Below are positions 18,157 to 27,319 of a stretch of 64,000 bases of DNA, piece by piece (positions within the stretch are counted from its first letter, which is position 1; every line of letters begins with the position of its first letter). A program made the position numbers and the translations under genes. Origin of the DNA: an uncultured Lachnospiraceae bacterium (GTDB taxonomy: Bacteria; Bacillota; Clostridia; Lachnospirales; Lachnospiraceae). The DNA is taken from contig CAJTUA010000006.1 of NCBI GenBank assembly GCA_910579615.1, positions 148,697 through 212,696 on the forward strand, given 5' to 3'. A model generated the notes under the pieces. It saw only the letters and a program-made list of their open reading frames with translations, was not told where the DNA came from and did not search any database.

Positions 18157-19644
18157 ATGGCAAAACTTTATGTAAACCCAGGTAACCCAAAAAGCAAGAT
18201 TAGCAAAGAGATTTACGGGCATTTCTCCGAGCACCTCGGAAGATGCATCTATGAGGGGCTGTATGTCGGCGAGGATTCACCGATTCCGAACACGAACGGT
18301 ATGCGCAACGATGTTGTAAACGCGTTAAAGGAGATAAAAATTCCGGTACTGCGTTGGCCGGGCGGGTGTTTCGCGGACGAGTATCACTGGATGGACGGCA
18401 TTGGTCCAAAGGAAAACAGGAAAAAGATGATTAACACACACTGGGGCGGCGTTGTCGAGGACAACAGCTTCGGCACACACGAGTACATGGAACTCTGCCG
18501 CCAGCTCGGCTGTGAAACCTACATCAACGGCAACCTTGGCAGCGGAACCGTGCGCGAAATGTCCGAGTGGGTCGAGTACATGACCTTCTCCGGCGTATCC
18601 CCGATGGCAGATTTGCGCAAAGAAAACGGGCATGAGGAGCCGTACACCGTCAATTATTTCGGTGTCGGCAATGAAAACTGGGGATGTGGCGGCAATATGC
18701 GCCCGGAGCATTACGCGGATGAATACCGCCGCTACCAGACCTATGTGCGCGATTATTATAAGGATAAAAAAATCTACAAGATTGCCTGCGGTCCGAATGT
18801 GGACGACTACAAATGGACCGACACCGTTATGAAAATCGCGGGCAAATATATGGACGGGCTCTCCCTGCATTATTATACCATCCCGCGCGATGAGTGGGAG
18901 CACAAGGGCAGCGCAACATTTTTTGATGAGGACATGTACTATGTCACACTGCGCAAGGCATACCGCATGGAGGAATTGATTCAGCGCCACAGCGCCATCA
19001 TGGACCACTACGACCCAAAGAAAAAAGTCGGTCTAATTGTGGACGAGTGGGGCACCTGGTACGATGTGGAGCCGGGCACGAACCCAGGTTTCCTCTATCA
19101 GCAGAACACCATGCGCGACGCGATGGTGGCAGCCATCACATTGAATATTTTCAACAAACACAGCGACCGCGTCAGGATGGCAAATATCGCGCAGCTTGTC
19201 AATGTGCTGCAGGCGGTCATTCTCACCGAGGGCGAGCGGATGATTCTCACACCAACCTACCATATTTTCAGGATGTACCGCGACCATCAGGATGCCACGC
19301 TGCTTGACAGCTCGATGAAAACGGAGGAAATCGGCGCATCGAACGGCAGGGTGCCAAATCTCTCCGAATCGGTTTCCCGCGCGAAGGACGGCACCATCAC
19401 CATCACCATCGCAAACCTCTCAAGCGAAACCAATTATCCGGTCGAAATCGTTTTTTCGGAAGGGGAGCCGGAGACCGTGACCGGAACCATCCTGCACCAC
19501 GCAATTTTCATGTGCAATACCTTTGAGGAGCCAGACCTTGTCCACCCGAAGGAATTCACGGACATGAAACTCGAAAACGGCGTGACGACACTCCATATCC
19601 CACCGTGCGGGGTGGTTTCATTAAAGGTTACAATGAAGAAATAA
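18157..19644 (+). CDS. GH51 α-L-arabinofuranosidase
   Basis: A 495-residue cytoplasmic enzyme. The GH51 (β/α)8 barrel is clear: EIYGHFSEHLGRCIYEGL at the start, LRWPGGCFADEYHW, acid/base Glu in GVGNENWG (about residue 173) and nucleophile Glu in VDEWG (about residue 296), then a C-terminal β-sandwich to VVSLKVTMKK. It removes terminal arabinofuranose from arabinoxylan or arabinan oligosaccharides. AAAGG lies 8 bases before the ATG. It is monocistronic, with its own perfect promoter and a long terminator downstream, and complements the GH43 gene at 8907-9866. Confidence 0.96.
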   Translation: MAKLYVNPGNPKSKISKEIYGHFSEHLGRCIYEGLYVGEDSPIPNTNGMRNDVVNALKEIKIPVLRWPGGCFADEYHWMDGIGPKENRKKMINTHWGGVVEDNSFGTHEYMELCRQLGCETYINGNLGSGTVREMSEWVEYMTFSGVSPMADLRKENGHEEPYTVNYFGVGNENWGCGGNMRPEHYADEYRRYQTYVRDYYKDKKIYKIACGPNVDDYKWTDTVMKIAGKYMDGLSLHYYTIPRDEWEHKGSATFFDEDMYYVTLRKAYRMEELIQRHSAIMDHYDPKKKVGLIVDEWGTWYDVEPGTNPGFLYQQNTMRDAMVAAITLNIFNKHSDRVRMANIAQLVNVLQAVILTEGERMILTPTYHIFRMYRDHQDATLLDSSMKTEEIGASNGRVPNLSESVSRAKDGTITITIANLSSETNYPVEIVFSEGEPETVTGTILHHAIFMCNTFEEPDLVHPKEFTDMKLENGVTTLHIPPCGVVSLKVTMKK

Positions 19645-19710
19645 ATTGCTGTAATCGTTTTCCTGTTGTAACCGGATTTCTTTCCGTTAATGGACAAGAC
19701 CTTTTCATTA

Positions 19711-19774
19711 AAAATGCAGGACTGACACACCGAAAAGCTTTCTGATATTTTCCGTGTGACAGTTCTGCATTTTT
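19711..19774. terminator. Long bidirectional terminator after GH51
   Basis: AAAATGCAGGACTGACACAC and its near-complement GTGTGACAGTTCTGCATTTT enclose a CGAAAA/TTTTCC extension. The stem exceeds 20 bp with few mismatches, with A and T tracts at both ends. Confidence 0.85.
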
Positions 19775-19874
19775 TCTTTCAACCCATCGCTGCGCCGCCA
19801 TGCAGACCTTACCGCCCGCAATGCCATCCCACAAACACACCCAAAATATATTCCCCGCATCCTCATGCTGCTTC

Positions 19875-20681
19875 CTATGCAATATCCTTTCTCCCATACC
19901 ACACGAACGCCGCTCCAACCCCAACGATACAATAAAGCATCCCGCAAAGCACCAACCCCACGTCAAGCCGCACATCCACCACGATATCCACACCGTCCGC
20001 ATACGAAAACGGTGTAATATAGCGCAAAAATTCTGCTTTCTCGGAAAGATTCGCAATCAGGTGCAAAAAATAAAATGAAACCGCAATGCCAAGCCCCACA
20101 CCCGCTGTTTTCCGCCGCAAAAATGCAGAGATACCAAAGCAAATCCCCGCAATCTCCACCTGCAAAAGTAAGTATGCCGTATGCAAAAGCGTCACCTCAC
20201 GCCAGGCAATTTCCTCACCGCAAAGCGCAATGGATACAACTGAAATCCCGTAGACACAGAGATTGAAAACCAAAACTTCAAGTACCACCGCCGCCAGCTT
20301 CCCTGCCACAACGCGCTTGCGGGAAATCGGATGCGTAAGCAAAAATTCCGCCGTGTGCTCCCTCTCCTCCTTTGCAAGCGATGACACCGCGCACAGCGCC
20401 GCAAAAAGCGCCCCGCCAAGCCCCAGGATATTCCCGCATTCCACCGCGTAAAAACCAAGAAAAGTCCCAAAATTTACCCGGTCCATCCCGAATGCTTCCG
20501 TAAAACTTCCCATCGAAGCAAAAAGACCGCTCATATCGTCCATCCCGCCCTTCATCTCGGGAAAAATAAAAATACAGACTGCAAGCAAAAAACTGACCGC
20601 CGCCGTAAAGACCACAAGCGCTGTCCGCTCCTGCCGCAGCTCGTGCTGTACCAAAACCATGCTGTTTTTAATGTTCTGCAT
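19875..20681 (-). CDS. ABC-2 type transporter permease
   Basis: A 268-residue membrane protein with six predicted helices. It starts with a cytoplasmic MQNIKNSMVLVQHELRQER, then a helix (ALVVFTAAVSFLLAVCIFI), and later the LAKEEREHTAEFLLTHPISR stretch typical of ABC-2 permeases, which contacts the ATPase. AGGAGGGGG precedes the ATG at 20679-20681. The gene overlaps the ATPase 3' end by 14 bases. It probably exports a drug, lipid or peptide together with that ATPase. Confidence 0.88.
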   Translation of the reverse strand: MQNIKNSMVLVQHELRQERTALVVFTAAVSFLLAVCIFIFPEMKGGMDDMSGLFASMGSFTEAFGMDRVNFGTFLGFYAVECGNILGLGGALFAALCAVSSLAKEEREHTAEFLLTHPISRKRVVAGKLAAVVLEVLVFNLCVYGISVVSIALCGEEIAWREVTLLHTAYLLLQVEIAGICFGISAFLRRKTAGVGLGIAVSFYFLHLIANLSEKAEFLRYITPFSYADGVDIVVDVRLDVGLVLCGMLYCIVGVGAAFVWYGRKDIA

Positions 20682-21588
20682 ACGCCCCCTCCTGATAATA
20701 ATGCATAAAGATTTCCTCCAAATCCGGCTCCGCGACCGCCAAATCCTCAATCTCCTGCCCGCACAGCGCAGCAAGCAAAGCGCCAATTTCCCCACCGTAA
20801 AGAAAACTGACCTCCCGCCCTTCCTGCCGCAAATCCCGCACATCCAAAAGCCCTGAAACATCGACTTTCCCCCGGATATGAACCCGCTTCGCGCTCGTTT
20901 TTGCAAGCGCTTTTACGCGCTCACAAACGATGATGCTCCCTTCCCTTATCACTGCTGCCCGGCTGCAATATTGCTGCACCTCCGAGAGAATATGGGAAGA
21001 CAAAAAAACCGTCGCGCCCGCCGCGTTCCGCTCCTTTAAAATTTCAAAAAATTCCCGCTGCATCAAAGGGTCAAGCCCGCTCGTCGGCTCGTCTAAGATA
21101 CACAGGCGCGGCATATGCTGCAATGCGCACACAATCCCAAGCTTCCTGCGGTTCCCAAACGAGAGCTCCCGCACTTTTTTTGCCGTGTCAAGCCCCAGGC
21201 GCGCACACAATTTTTCCGCCTCCTGCGCACAATCCTTCCCCCGCAATTTCGCCGAAAACGCAATCACCTCACGCACCCGCATTCCCGGATAAAACAATGC
21301 TTCTGACGGCAGATATCCCACCTCTTCCAAAATATCTTCCCGCCGCGTCCGGACATCCTTTCCGAAAATTTCCGCCGTTCCGGCATCCGGTTTAAGCAGC
21401 CCCAAAAGCGTGCGGATTGTCGTGCTCTTGCCCGCGCCGTTTGGGCCGATAAACCCAAAGAACTCCCCTTGTGCCACACAAAGCCCAAGTCCTTTGATTC
21501 CGCGCGCCTTCCCATAGGATTTTGTAAGGCCGGACAATTTGATTGCATCCACAGCCCCATCCCCGGTTTTCGCAAAAACTGCATTCAT
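20668..21588 (-). CDS. ABC transporter ATP-binding protein
   Basis: A 306-residue ATPase: Walker A GPNGAGKST, degenerate signature LSFGNRRKLG (SGGQ replaced by SFGN), Walker B CILDEPTSGLD and H-loop SSHILSEVQQ. The C-terminal 80 residues after the fold are typical of CcmA/NatA-type drug or sodium exporters. It pairs with the overlapping permease gene. The start has AGGAGGAG upstream. The TetR gene 54 bases upstream and the permease downstream make a three-gene operon. Confidence 0.94.
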   Translation of the reverse strand: MNAVFAKTGDGAVDAIKLSGLTKSYGKARGIKGLGLCVAQGEFFGFIGPNGAGKSTTIRTLLGLLKPDAGTAEIFGKDVRTRREDILEEVGYLPSEALFYPGMRVREVIAFSAKLRGKDCAQEAEKLCARLGLDTAKKVRELSFGNRRKLGIVCALQHMPRLCILDEPTSGLDPLMQREFFEILKERNAAGATVFLSSHILSEVQQYCSRAAVIREGSIIVCERVKALAKTSAKRVHIRGKVDVSGLLDVRDLRQEGREVSFLYGGEIGALLAALCGQEIEDLAVAEPDLEEIFMHYYQEGAYAEH

Positions 21589-21612
21589 ACCCTCTCCTCC
21601 TTTTTGTATTTA

Positions 21613-21630
21613 TAGTTCCGCATACACCCT
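21613..21630 (-). repeat. Possible degenerate copy of the GCATATGC element
   Basis: On the minus strand AGGGTGTATGCGGAACTA lies upstream of the AGGAGG of the ATPase gene. It matches the 3' part of the element at 55658-55672 (GGGCATATGCGGAACTT) with three differences. No 5' arm is visible, so this may be chance. Confidence 0.35.
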
Positions 21631-21642
21631 TTCCGAAACCAT

Positions 21643-22263
21643 TCACCCCTTCTCTTCTTTTTTGAGATAGACACTCTTCCAAAACGCAAGCAGTTTTAAA
21701 AAATCCTCCTCCATCCGCTTCACATCCAGTTCTTTATGCTGTATCATTTCCCACAAATACCCTTCCGAAGCCCAGTACATTTCCCGGTACATCATCCTGA
21801 AATCAAGCCCGGGCACAAATCGGTCAGGGTCAACATGGGAGAGCGCCTTATCCGCTTTGACCTGAAAATACTTATCATAGCTTTCCTTTATCGCCGTGCA
21901 AATCTCTTCCTCTGTTTCATAAAACGCCTTCACCGCAAACAGTCCCATATCCGGATGCTCTGTCATCAGCCGTAGCTTCGCCTGCATCCCCCGGTACATT
22001 GCATCAAACAAATCCTCCTGCTCGTAACACAGGAACTCCGTCAAATACTGCATCGTAATCTCCGCGCAGCGGTTCCACAAAAATAAATAAAGCTCCCGTT
22101 TATTTACAAAATAATGGAACAACAGCGACTTGCTGATTCCTGCCTCCGCCGCAATCTCGCTCACCGGGCTTTTTTTGTAAGAATTCCGGGAAAATACGCG
22201 CCACCCTGCCTGCAAAATCTGATTTTGTTTTTCCTCCGGCAATTCAAAAAATTTTTCATTCAC
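21643..22263 (-). CDS. TetR/AcrR family transcriptional regulator
   Basis: A 206-residue regulator with the TetR DNA-binding domain in its first 50 residues (KQNQILQAGWRVFSRNSYKK, SEIAAEAGISKSLLFHYFVNKRELY), followed by an all-helical ligand-binding domain. The start is GTG at 22261-22263 with AGGGG 7 bases upstream. It stands first in an operon with an ABC exporter, so it most likely represses that exporter and itself until the transported compound binds. Confidence 0.93.
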   Translation of the reverse strand: MNEKFFELPEEKQNQILQAGWRVFSRNSYKKSPVSEIAAEAGISKSLLFHYFVNKRELYLFLWNRCAEITMQYLTEFLCYEQEDLFDAMYRGMQAKLRLMTEHPDMGLFAVKAFYETEEEICTAIKESYDKYFQVKADKALSHVDPDRFVPGLDFRMMYREMYWASEGYLWEMIQHKELDVKRMEEDFLKLLAFWKSVYLKKEEKG

Positions 22264-22380
22264 ACCGATTCCCCTCCATCCTTTGCACCCATTATATCCT
22301 CATTGACCGTTTTTGAGAAGACCCCTGATATGCAAAAAACGAACACCGAACTGACATTTTTGTCATTCCGGTATCCGTCC

Positions 22381-22755
22381 TCAATCCTTCTTCATCTCAT
22401 TTATTCTTTTGTCATACTGTTTTAAAAGCTTTTTTGTGTTGCGCACCATCTCTTCTAACATGGACATCTGTGCCTCCGTACAGTCCGAAAGCTGCCGGTC
22501 AATCTCCTCTAACACCATCCCACGCGCTTTCCCTTTCACACTCACCTGCTCAAGCAATAGCACATCCGGTGTCACCATCAGCGCATCCGCCAAATCAATC
22601 AACACCTGTAAGCTAAATTTTGTTTTTCCGTTTTCAATATTACTCATATGCGGAACAGAAACCTTAATCTGCTTCGCCAGCCATTCCTGCGATATCTTCT
22701 TTTCTTTGCGAATCTGCTTCACCCGTTTACCTAACGCGATATAATCTATTTCCAT
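22381..22755 (-). CDS. XRE family helix-turn-helix protein
   Basis: A 124-residue protein with an N-terminal XRE domain (LGKRVKQIRKEKKISQEWLA, VSVPHMSNIENGKTKFSLQ) and a C-terminal helical region (about 75-124) with coiled-coil character. The ATG at 22753-22755 has GGAGG 5 bases upstream. It stands alone between oppositely and equally oriented neighbours with about 115 bases on its left. Target unknown. Confidence 0.88.
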   Translation of the reverse strand: MEIDYIALGKRVKQIRKEKKISQEWLAKQIKVSVPHMSNIENGKTKFSLQVLIDLADALMVTPDVLLLEQVSVKGKARGMVLEEIDRQLSDCTEAQMSMLEEMVRNTKKLLKQYDKRINEMKKD

Positions 22756-22939
22756 AAAGCCCTCCAATAGTTTTTTATTCTATTGGATATTTATATGCAA
22801 ATAAATAAACCGCAACCTTACTTTTATGTCCTTATTAAACCTTACGCAAAGTAATGCGCGAAAAAATTCTTATTTTGGCGCGGGCTGCAAAATAGCTAAC
22901 TAAATTCCATTGCATCCATGCACATCCGCGCCCTGGCGC

Positions 22940-22976
22940 AAAAAAACTCCGGGGGAAATCCTTCCTCCCCCGGAGC
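22940..22976 (-). terminator. Terminator of the SPFH gene
   Basis: CTCCGGGGG (22947-22955) pairs with CCCCCGGAG (22967-22975). On the minus strand the stem is followed by TTTTTTT, a typical intrinsic terminator 41 bases after the stop at 23017. Confidence 0.92.
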
Positions 22977-23016
22977 GGTATCCTGGTATTTTTAAAATGA
23001 CAGCAGTACACAACAC

Positions 23017-23949
23017 TTACATCTCTTTCGCGCCAACTTCGGTAAGGCTTTTGGCCAGCCCTGCCAGGCTCTGAATCTCGGACGGGATAATAATCTTCGT
23101 CGCCTTGCCGTCCGCCGCCTTCGCAAATGCCTCCAGGCTCTTTAGCTGGATAACCGCCTTGCTCGGGCTTGCCTCATTGACCATGCGGATACCTTCCGCA
23201 TTCGCCTTCTGTACCGCAAGGATTGCCTCCGCCTGACCTTCCGCCTCGCGGATGGTCGCCTCCTTCTTCGCCTCTGCGCGAAGGATTGCAGCCTCTTTCT
23301 CTGCCTCCGCCTCAAGGATTGCGGACTCCTTCTTACCTTCCGCCACAAGGATGGTCGATTTCTTCTCACCCTCCGCCTTGAGGATTGCCTCGCGGCGCTC
23401 ACGCTCTGCCTTCATCTGCTTCTCCATCGCATCCTGAATCGCCGCCGGCGGGATAATGTTCTTAAGCTCGACACGGTTGACCTTGATGCCCCATGGGTCG
23501 GTCGCCTGGTCTAAGGAAACCCTCATCTTTGTATTGATAATCTCCCTTGAGGTAAGTGTCTGGTCAAGCTCAAGGTCACCGATAATATTACGCAGCGTCG
23601 TCGCCGTCAGGTTCTCAATCGCCATGATTGGGTGCTCCACACCGTAAGCATAGAGCTTGGAATCCGTAATCTGGAAAAATACAACGGTATCAATGCGCAT
23701 CGTAACGTTATCCTTCGTGATAACCGGCTGCGGCGCAAAATCCACCACCTGCTCCTTTAACAGCACCTTCTTCGCAACCTTGTCGATGAACGGCACCTTA
23801 AAATGAATCCCGACACTCCAGGTTCCCTGGTACGCGCCTAAGCGCTCCACAACATACGCCTGTGCCTGCGGCACAATTTTGATACAGGATGCCAAAATCA
23901 ATAAAATGACAATGACAAACGCAATCGCTACATATCCTCCTATTGGCAT
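23017..23949 (-). CDS. SPFH/band 7 domain protein (stomatin/QmcA-like)
   Basis: A 310-residue protein with one N-terminal membrane helix (IAFVIVILLILASCI), an SPFH domain (about 25-190; VERLGAYQGTWSVGIHFKVP, LRNIIGDLELDQTLTSR) and a long Ala/Glu/Lys-rich coiled coil (about 185-260, repeats of ILKAEGEKK type). Such proteins form large cage-like membrane oligomers and organise microdomains or protease complexes. It follows an NfeD-like gene on the same strand; SPFH and NfeD proteins are commonly paired. AAGGAGG precedes the ATG. Confidence 0.95.
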   Translation of the reverse strand: MPIGGYVAIAFVIVILLILASCIKIVPQAQAYVVERLGAYQGTWSVGIHFKVPFIDKVAKKVLLKEQVVDFAPQPVITKDNVTMRIDTVVFFQITDSKLYAYGVEHPIMAIENLTATTLRNIIGDLELDQTLTSREIINTKMRVSLDQATDPWGIKVNRVELKNIIPPAAIQDAMEKQMKAERERREAILKAEGEKKSTILVAEGKKESAILEAEAEKEAAILRAEAKKEATIREAEGQAEAILAVQKANAEGIRMVNEASPSKAVIQLKSLEAFAKAADGKATKIIIPSEIQSLAGLAKSLTEVGAKEM

Positions 23950-24150
23950 AAAACCCTCCTTCTTGCCTTCTTGGCCTTTCGTTTTTTACAAATCCATCAT
24001 AACATATTTCCGTAAATTCTGCAATATCCAGACACCGTTTTTCTTGATATGCATCCGCGCAGCGGCATTTTTATGTCCACAATAACCTGTCAGCCCATGC
24101 AAAATTTTGTACACGCGAAACCAGGATGCCCCTCTATGGTTTTCCATGCA

Positions 24151-24672
24151 TCACGCATCCCCTGCGTTTCCTGCCGCTGCCACAATCTCCGGCTCTCTTT
24201 CCGGTTCTGCCGCCTGCTCTGTGCCAACGGTCTCTTTCTCCCTGCCAATCGGTGCCACAATCAGTTTTACACCGCGCACTTCCTGCACCGTCACGCGCTC
24301 ACCCACCGGAATCACCACGGAATCCTCCACCGAACGCGCGGACCATTCCAGACCATTTAACACTGCTGCGCCGGTTCCGTTGAAATTGTCAACCACCTCC
24401 GTCACCTTCGCTTCCCTGCCGGAAATATCCTCGACATTCGTCCTTAAACGTTTTGAATTGAATTTGCGCATCGCCACCGGCCTGGTAAAATACAGAAGCA
24501 AAAACGAGACAATCAAAAAGACAATCATCTGCACAACCCACATATCGACAAAAAGCGATATCAGAAATGCCACAAGCGCGCCGCCCGCAAACCAGATTGT
24601 AAACAGTCCCATTGTCGCCGCCTCAAAAACGACCAGTACAACAAACACCGCCAGCCATATAATTGACCACAT
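24151..24672 (-). CDS. NfeD-like membrane protein
   Basis: A 173-residue protein with two or three membrane helices (about 1-75; MWSIIWLAVFVVLVV, LISLFVDMWVVQMIVF) and a C-terminal OB-fold (about 95-155; GREAKVTEVVDNFNGTGAAVLNG) as in short NfeD proteins. AAAGGGGG lies 8 bases before the ATG at 24670-24672. It is followed on the same strand by the SPFH gene 200 bases away, its expected partner in membrane-domain assembly. The last 20 residues are Glu/Pro/Ala-rich. Confidence 0.9.
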   Translation of the reverse strand: MWSIIWLAVFVVLVVFEAATMGLFTIWFAGGALVAFLISLFVDMWVVQMIVFLIVSFLLLYFTRPVAMRKFNSKRLRTNVEDISGREAKVTEVVDNFNGTGAAVLNGLEWSARSVEDSVVIPVGERVTVQEVRGVKLIVAPIGREKETVGTEQAAEPEREPEIVAAAGNAGDA

Positions 24673-24705
24673 TCCAAAATCCCCCTTTCCTTCAAAACTG
24701 ATTTT

Positions 24706-24734
24706 ATTGTACCCGATTATGACAGAGTTTGCAA
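24706..24734 (-). promoter_or_regulatory. Promoter of the NfeD/SPFH pair
   Basis: TTGCAA (24729-24734), 17 bases, TACAAT (24706-24711) on the minus strand, about 35 bases before the NfeD ATG. Confidence 0.65.
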
Positions 24735-24769
24735 GAGAATCGTAAAATAAAATCCGCCACATTTCGCGT

Positions 24770-24797
24770 ACCATCTCGCAAAATGCCTCATATAATA
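24770..24797 (+). promoter_or_regulatory. Putative mother-cell sigma (SigK/SigE-like) promoter
   Basis: ACC (24770-24772), 16 bases, then CATATAATA (24789-24797), which fits the SigK pattern AC-N16/17-CATANNNTA. TATAAT inside it could also serve SigA, but no -35 box for SigA is present. It precedes the DUF11 protein by about 75 bases. Confidence 0.4.
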
Positions 24798-24879
24798 TAC
24801 TGACAGCAAAGCAAAGCCGCTGTCTGCACCGGATTCCAATCTGGTACAACATCGATAGCGTTTATTCAAGGAGGTATAT

Positions 24880-25734
24880 ATGGCTACTTTTTATAATCAA
24901 GCCACCCTGTCCTACAACGGCAATACCACGACCTCGAACATCACCACCGGCGAGCTCGTGGAAGTGCTTTCCGCAAAAAAGCATGCCGTCCTGCCCGATT
25001 ATGTTGCGGGGGATGCCGTAACCTATATCATCACCATTGTCAACTCCGGCAATGTACCATTTACCAACCTGACGGTCAATGACAATCTCGGCGCATACAC
25101 AGATGCCGGGCGCACGCTCACCCCGCTCACCTATGTGGACGGCTCCATCAAATATTATATAAACGGCACACTTCAGGCTGCCCCTGCCGTCACCAAGGAA
25201 AACGGGCTTACGGTAACTGGCATCTCGGTTCCAGTAAACGGAAACGCCGCGGTTGTCTACCAGACCGCTGTAAACCAGTTTGCCCCACTTGAGTCCGGCA
25301 GCACCATCACCAACACAGCAACGATATCCGGTCCGGAAGTTACCAACAACCTCATCGCGACAGAGCAAATCAATGCCGCAGATATGGCAATGTTGACAAT
25401 CAGCAAGTCCGTCTCCCCGACGACAGTATCCGAAAACGGACAACTCACCTATACTTTCGTTATCCAAAACAACGGCAATACCCCTGCCACGGCAGCGGAC
25501 AATGTCGTTGTCACGGATACCTTCAACCCAGTCCTTGACCCAATCACGGTGAGCTTCAATGGCACAATATGGACATCGCCAACCAATTATACCTACAATA
25601 CCACAACCGGCGAATTCGCAAGCGTAGCCGGGCAAATCACCGTTCCTGCCGCGACCTACACGCGCGATGCCACAACAGGAAGCCTTGTCATCAATCCTGG
25701 CGTAAGCGTTTTAACCATCAGCGGAACAGTATAA
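24880..25734 (+). CDS. DUF11-repeat protein without signal peptide
   Basis: A 284-residue Thr/Asn/Val-rich protein with two DUF11-type β-sandwich repeats (about 40-160, YVAGDAVTYIITIVNSGNVP; about 170-284, VSENGQLTYTFVIQNNGNTP). DUF11 units usually make extended stalks on the cell surface, yet no signal peptide, anchor or LPXTG motif is present. AAGGAGG lies 7 bases before the ATG. Lack of export signal plus a SigK-like promoter fits a spore-coat or exosporium protein deposited from the mother cell, but this is inference. A GC-rich hairpin at 25831-25857 may end its transcript. Confidence 0.75.
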   Translation: MATFYNQATLSYNGNTTTSNITTGELVEVLSAKKHAVLPDYVAGDAVTYIITIVNSGNVPFTNLTVNDNLGAYTDAGRTLTPLTYVDGSIKYYINGTLQAAPAVTKENGLTVTGISVPVNGNAAVVYQTAVNQFAPLESGSTITNTATISGPEVTNNLIATEQINAADMAMLTISKSVSPTTVSENGQLTYTFVIQNNGNTPATAADNVVVTDTFNPVLDPITVSFNGTIWTSPTNYTYNTTTGEFASVAGQITVPAATYTRDATTGSLVINPGVSVLTISGTV

Positions 25735-25934
25735 AAATACCAACCGGCGAGCAGATTTTTCTTCCTGCTATCCGCACCGCTTACATCACCATAAACGGCC
25801 ATACTCCTTATGTGGCTGTATGCAAAAACAGGGGTTGCCGTAAAAATGCGGCAGCCCTTCCCCATGCTCCGGTAAAATCCATCCTGCATCCCTTTTCCAG
25901 AAAAAAAATTTACCACCATAAAATTTTACAATCC

Positions 25935-26309
25935 TTATTTCAAAAGCTCATCCGCCAACTGTATAATTTCCGGTGCCAATTTTTCCCGACGCTTTTTCGT
26001 AATGTGCGAATAAAGCGGATACGCCGCCGCGACACCGACAATTCCCAATAGCCCGATAAAAATCCCCGGAACAAACATACTCTTTGCCCAGACCATCGTG
26101 CAGCACATGCCAAACCCCATAATCAGCGTACTGATAACCCCAACGCTAAGTGCCGCGGCCATGCCGGGCTTTGTCGCACTCCCATCCAACCGGCGCAGCT
26201 GTTCCATTTTACTTTCCTCTTTTGGCATGTACTTATCCCGGATGTTTTTAATCTCCGCCTGTTGGCTCGCAGAATAATTGTAGGTAAACGTTTCATTTTT
26301 TTCTTCCAT
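25935..26309 (-). CDS. Small membrane protein of unknown function, paralogue 1
   Basis: A 124-residue protein: soluble N-terminal part with a charged helix (QQAEIKNIRDKYMPKEESK), two membrane helices (about 58-105) and a basic C terminus. The stretch GFGMCCTMVWAKSMFVPGI closely resembles VGMCMVMVWQMMVPGI in the protein at 29390-29761, so the two are related. AAGGAGC precedes the ATG at 26307-26309. It follows the polytopic membrane protein and the two-component system on the same strand, so it may belong to that regulon. Function unknown. Confidence 0.75.
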   Translation of the reverse strand: MEEKNETFTYNYSASQQAEIKNIRDKYMPKEESKMEQLRRLDGSATKPGMAAALSVGVISTLIMGFGMCCTMVWAKSMFVPGIFIGLLGIVGVAAAYPLYSHITKKRREKLAPEIIQLADELLK

Positions 26310-26372
26310 TTTAAGCGCTCCTTCCTGGTTCCATAAACATTCCACCACTTTGTTATCCCCCACCCCTAAAAC

Positions 26373-27281
26373 TTAAGTTTGCAAATCCTTCCCCTCCAAC
26401 TCCCTTAGCTGTCTAGTTGCCCGGACAATCATATAAATTGCCATTACAAAAACAAGACCACAGACCGCCGCCCCGGTGGATGCCGTCATAACCTTGCGGA
26501 AAAACTGATCGTCACCCTGTCCAAACTGATTCAGCATCGCGGTCTCAAGCGCAAGCATGGAAACCAGCGCCGCTGTCAGGTTGATGGCCTTCACCGCGGA
26601 CAAAACCGGACTGCCGTGCCTGCAGAATTTCACAATGTGAACCACCGCCATAATCACGGCATAAAAAGTGTATATTGCCATCACATAAATAAGCACCCCC
26701 GGATAATCGTACCCGCCATCCTGCCGCACAAGAAACAAAACCATCCCAGAAAGCGCCAGATTCATAAATACAAGCAGCACGCCGCACACCCGGTAGCGCC
26801 GGAATTCCGCAGAAATGTCAGCCGTTTCCTGCTTTTTGCGTGTTGAGGTCAACAACAAAAAACGCATCATTGCAAGCCAAATATAATAAACTGACAACGT
26901 AATGAGCCATAGCGAATCATACAGGATTCCGGAAATCATTTTTGTGGCGGCATACAGCATATTCACTGCCAGACCAGAATAAAGCGATACCCGTGCCCGG
27001 AATATAACATCTGTCAGATACCTGCCGCTGATTGGATGGGCAAGCAGTTTTTTCACCCCCGGATGATTGCCAATCCCCGCGCGGACGGCTCTTACAACCC
27101 GGAAAATCCCCGTCACGGTAATAGCCAGCGCGTAAGCCGACAGGACATATGATAAATAGGCAGGCACTCCGACTATCCCCATGGCAAGGACATAAAACAC
27201 CAGCGCAAAGGACGGCAGGGCAATCAGCACCGTGGCAGGCAACGGCAGGAAAAAAAATTTTTTTACGATATCCCCAAACAT
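26373..27281 (-). CDS. Polytopic membrane protein of unknown function
   Basis: About 302 residues with eight or nine predicted helices and no recognisable domain. The ATG at 27279-27281 is 7 bases after AGGAGG; an ATG two codons earlier sits only one base from that site. It is directly downstream of the histidine kinase gene (39 bases) and upstream of the small membrane protein, so it is probably cotranscribed with the two-component system and may act in its signal pathway. Confidence 0.75.
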   Translation of the reverse strand: MFGDIVKKFFFLPLPATVLIALPSFALVFYVLAMGIVGVPAYLSYVLSAYALAITVTGIFRVVRAVRAGIGNHPGVKKLLAHPISGRYLTDVIFRARVSLYSGLAVNMLYAATKMISGILYDSLWLITLSVYYIWLAMMRFLLLTSTRKKQETADISAEFRRYRVCGVLLVFMNLALSGMVLFLVRQDGGYDYPGVLIYVMAIYTFYAVIMAVVHIVKFCRHGSPVLSAVKAINLTAALVSMLALETAMLNQFGQGDDQFFRKVMTASTGAAVCGLVFVMAIYMIVRATRQLRELEGKDLQT

Positions 27282-27319
27282 TTTCATGCCTCCTTTAACA
27301 CCCGAAAGGCTACCTTTTC

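Noticed and set aside
24862..25635. A 257-codon minus-strand frame antisense to the DUF11 gene
   Set aside because: No ribosome site and no recognisable fold; the plus-strand frame has AAGGAGG and clear repeats.
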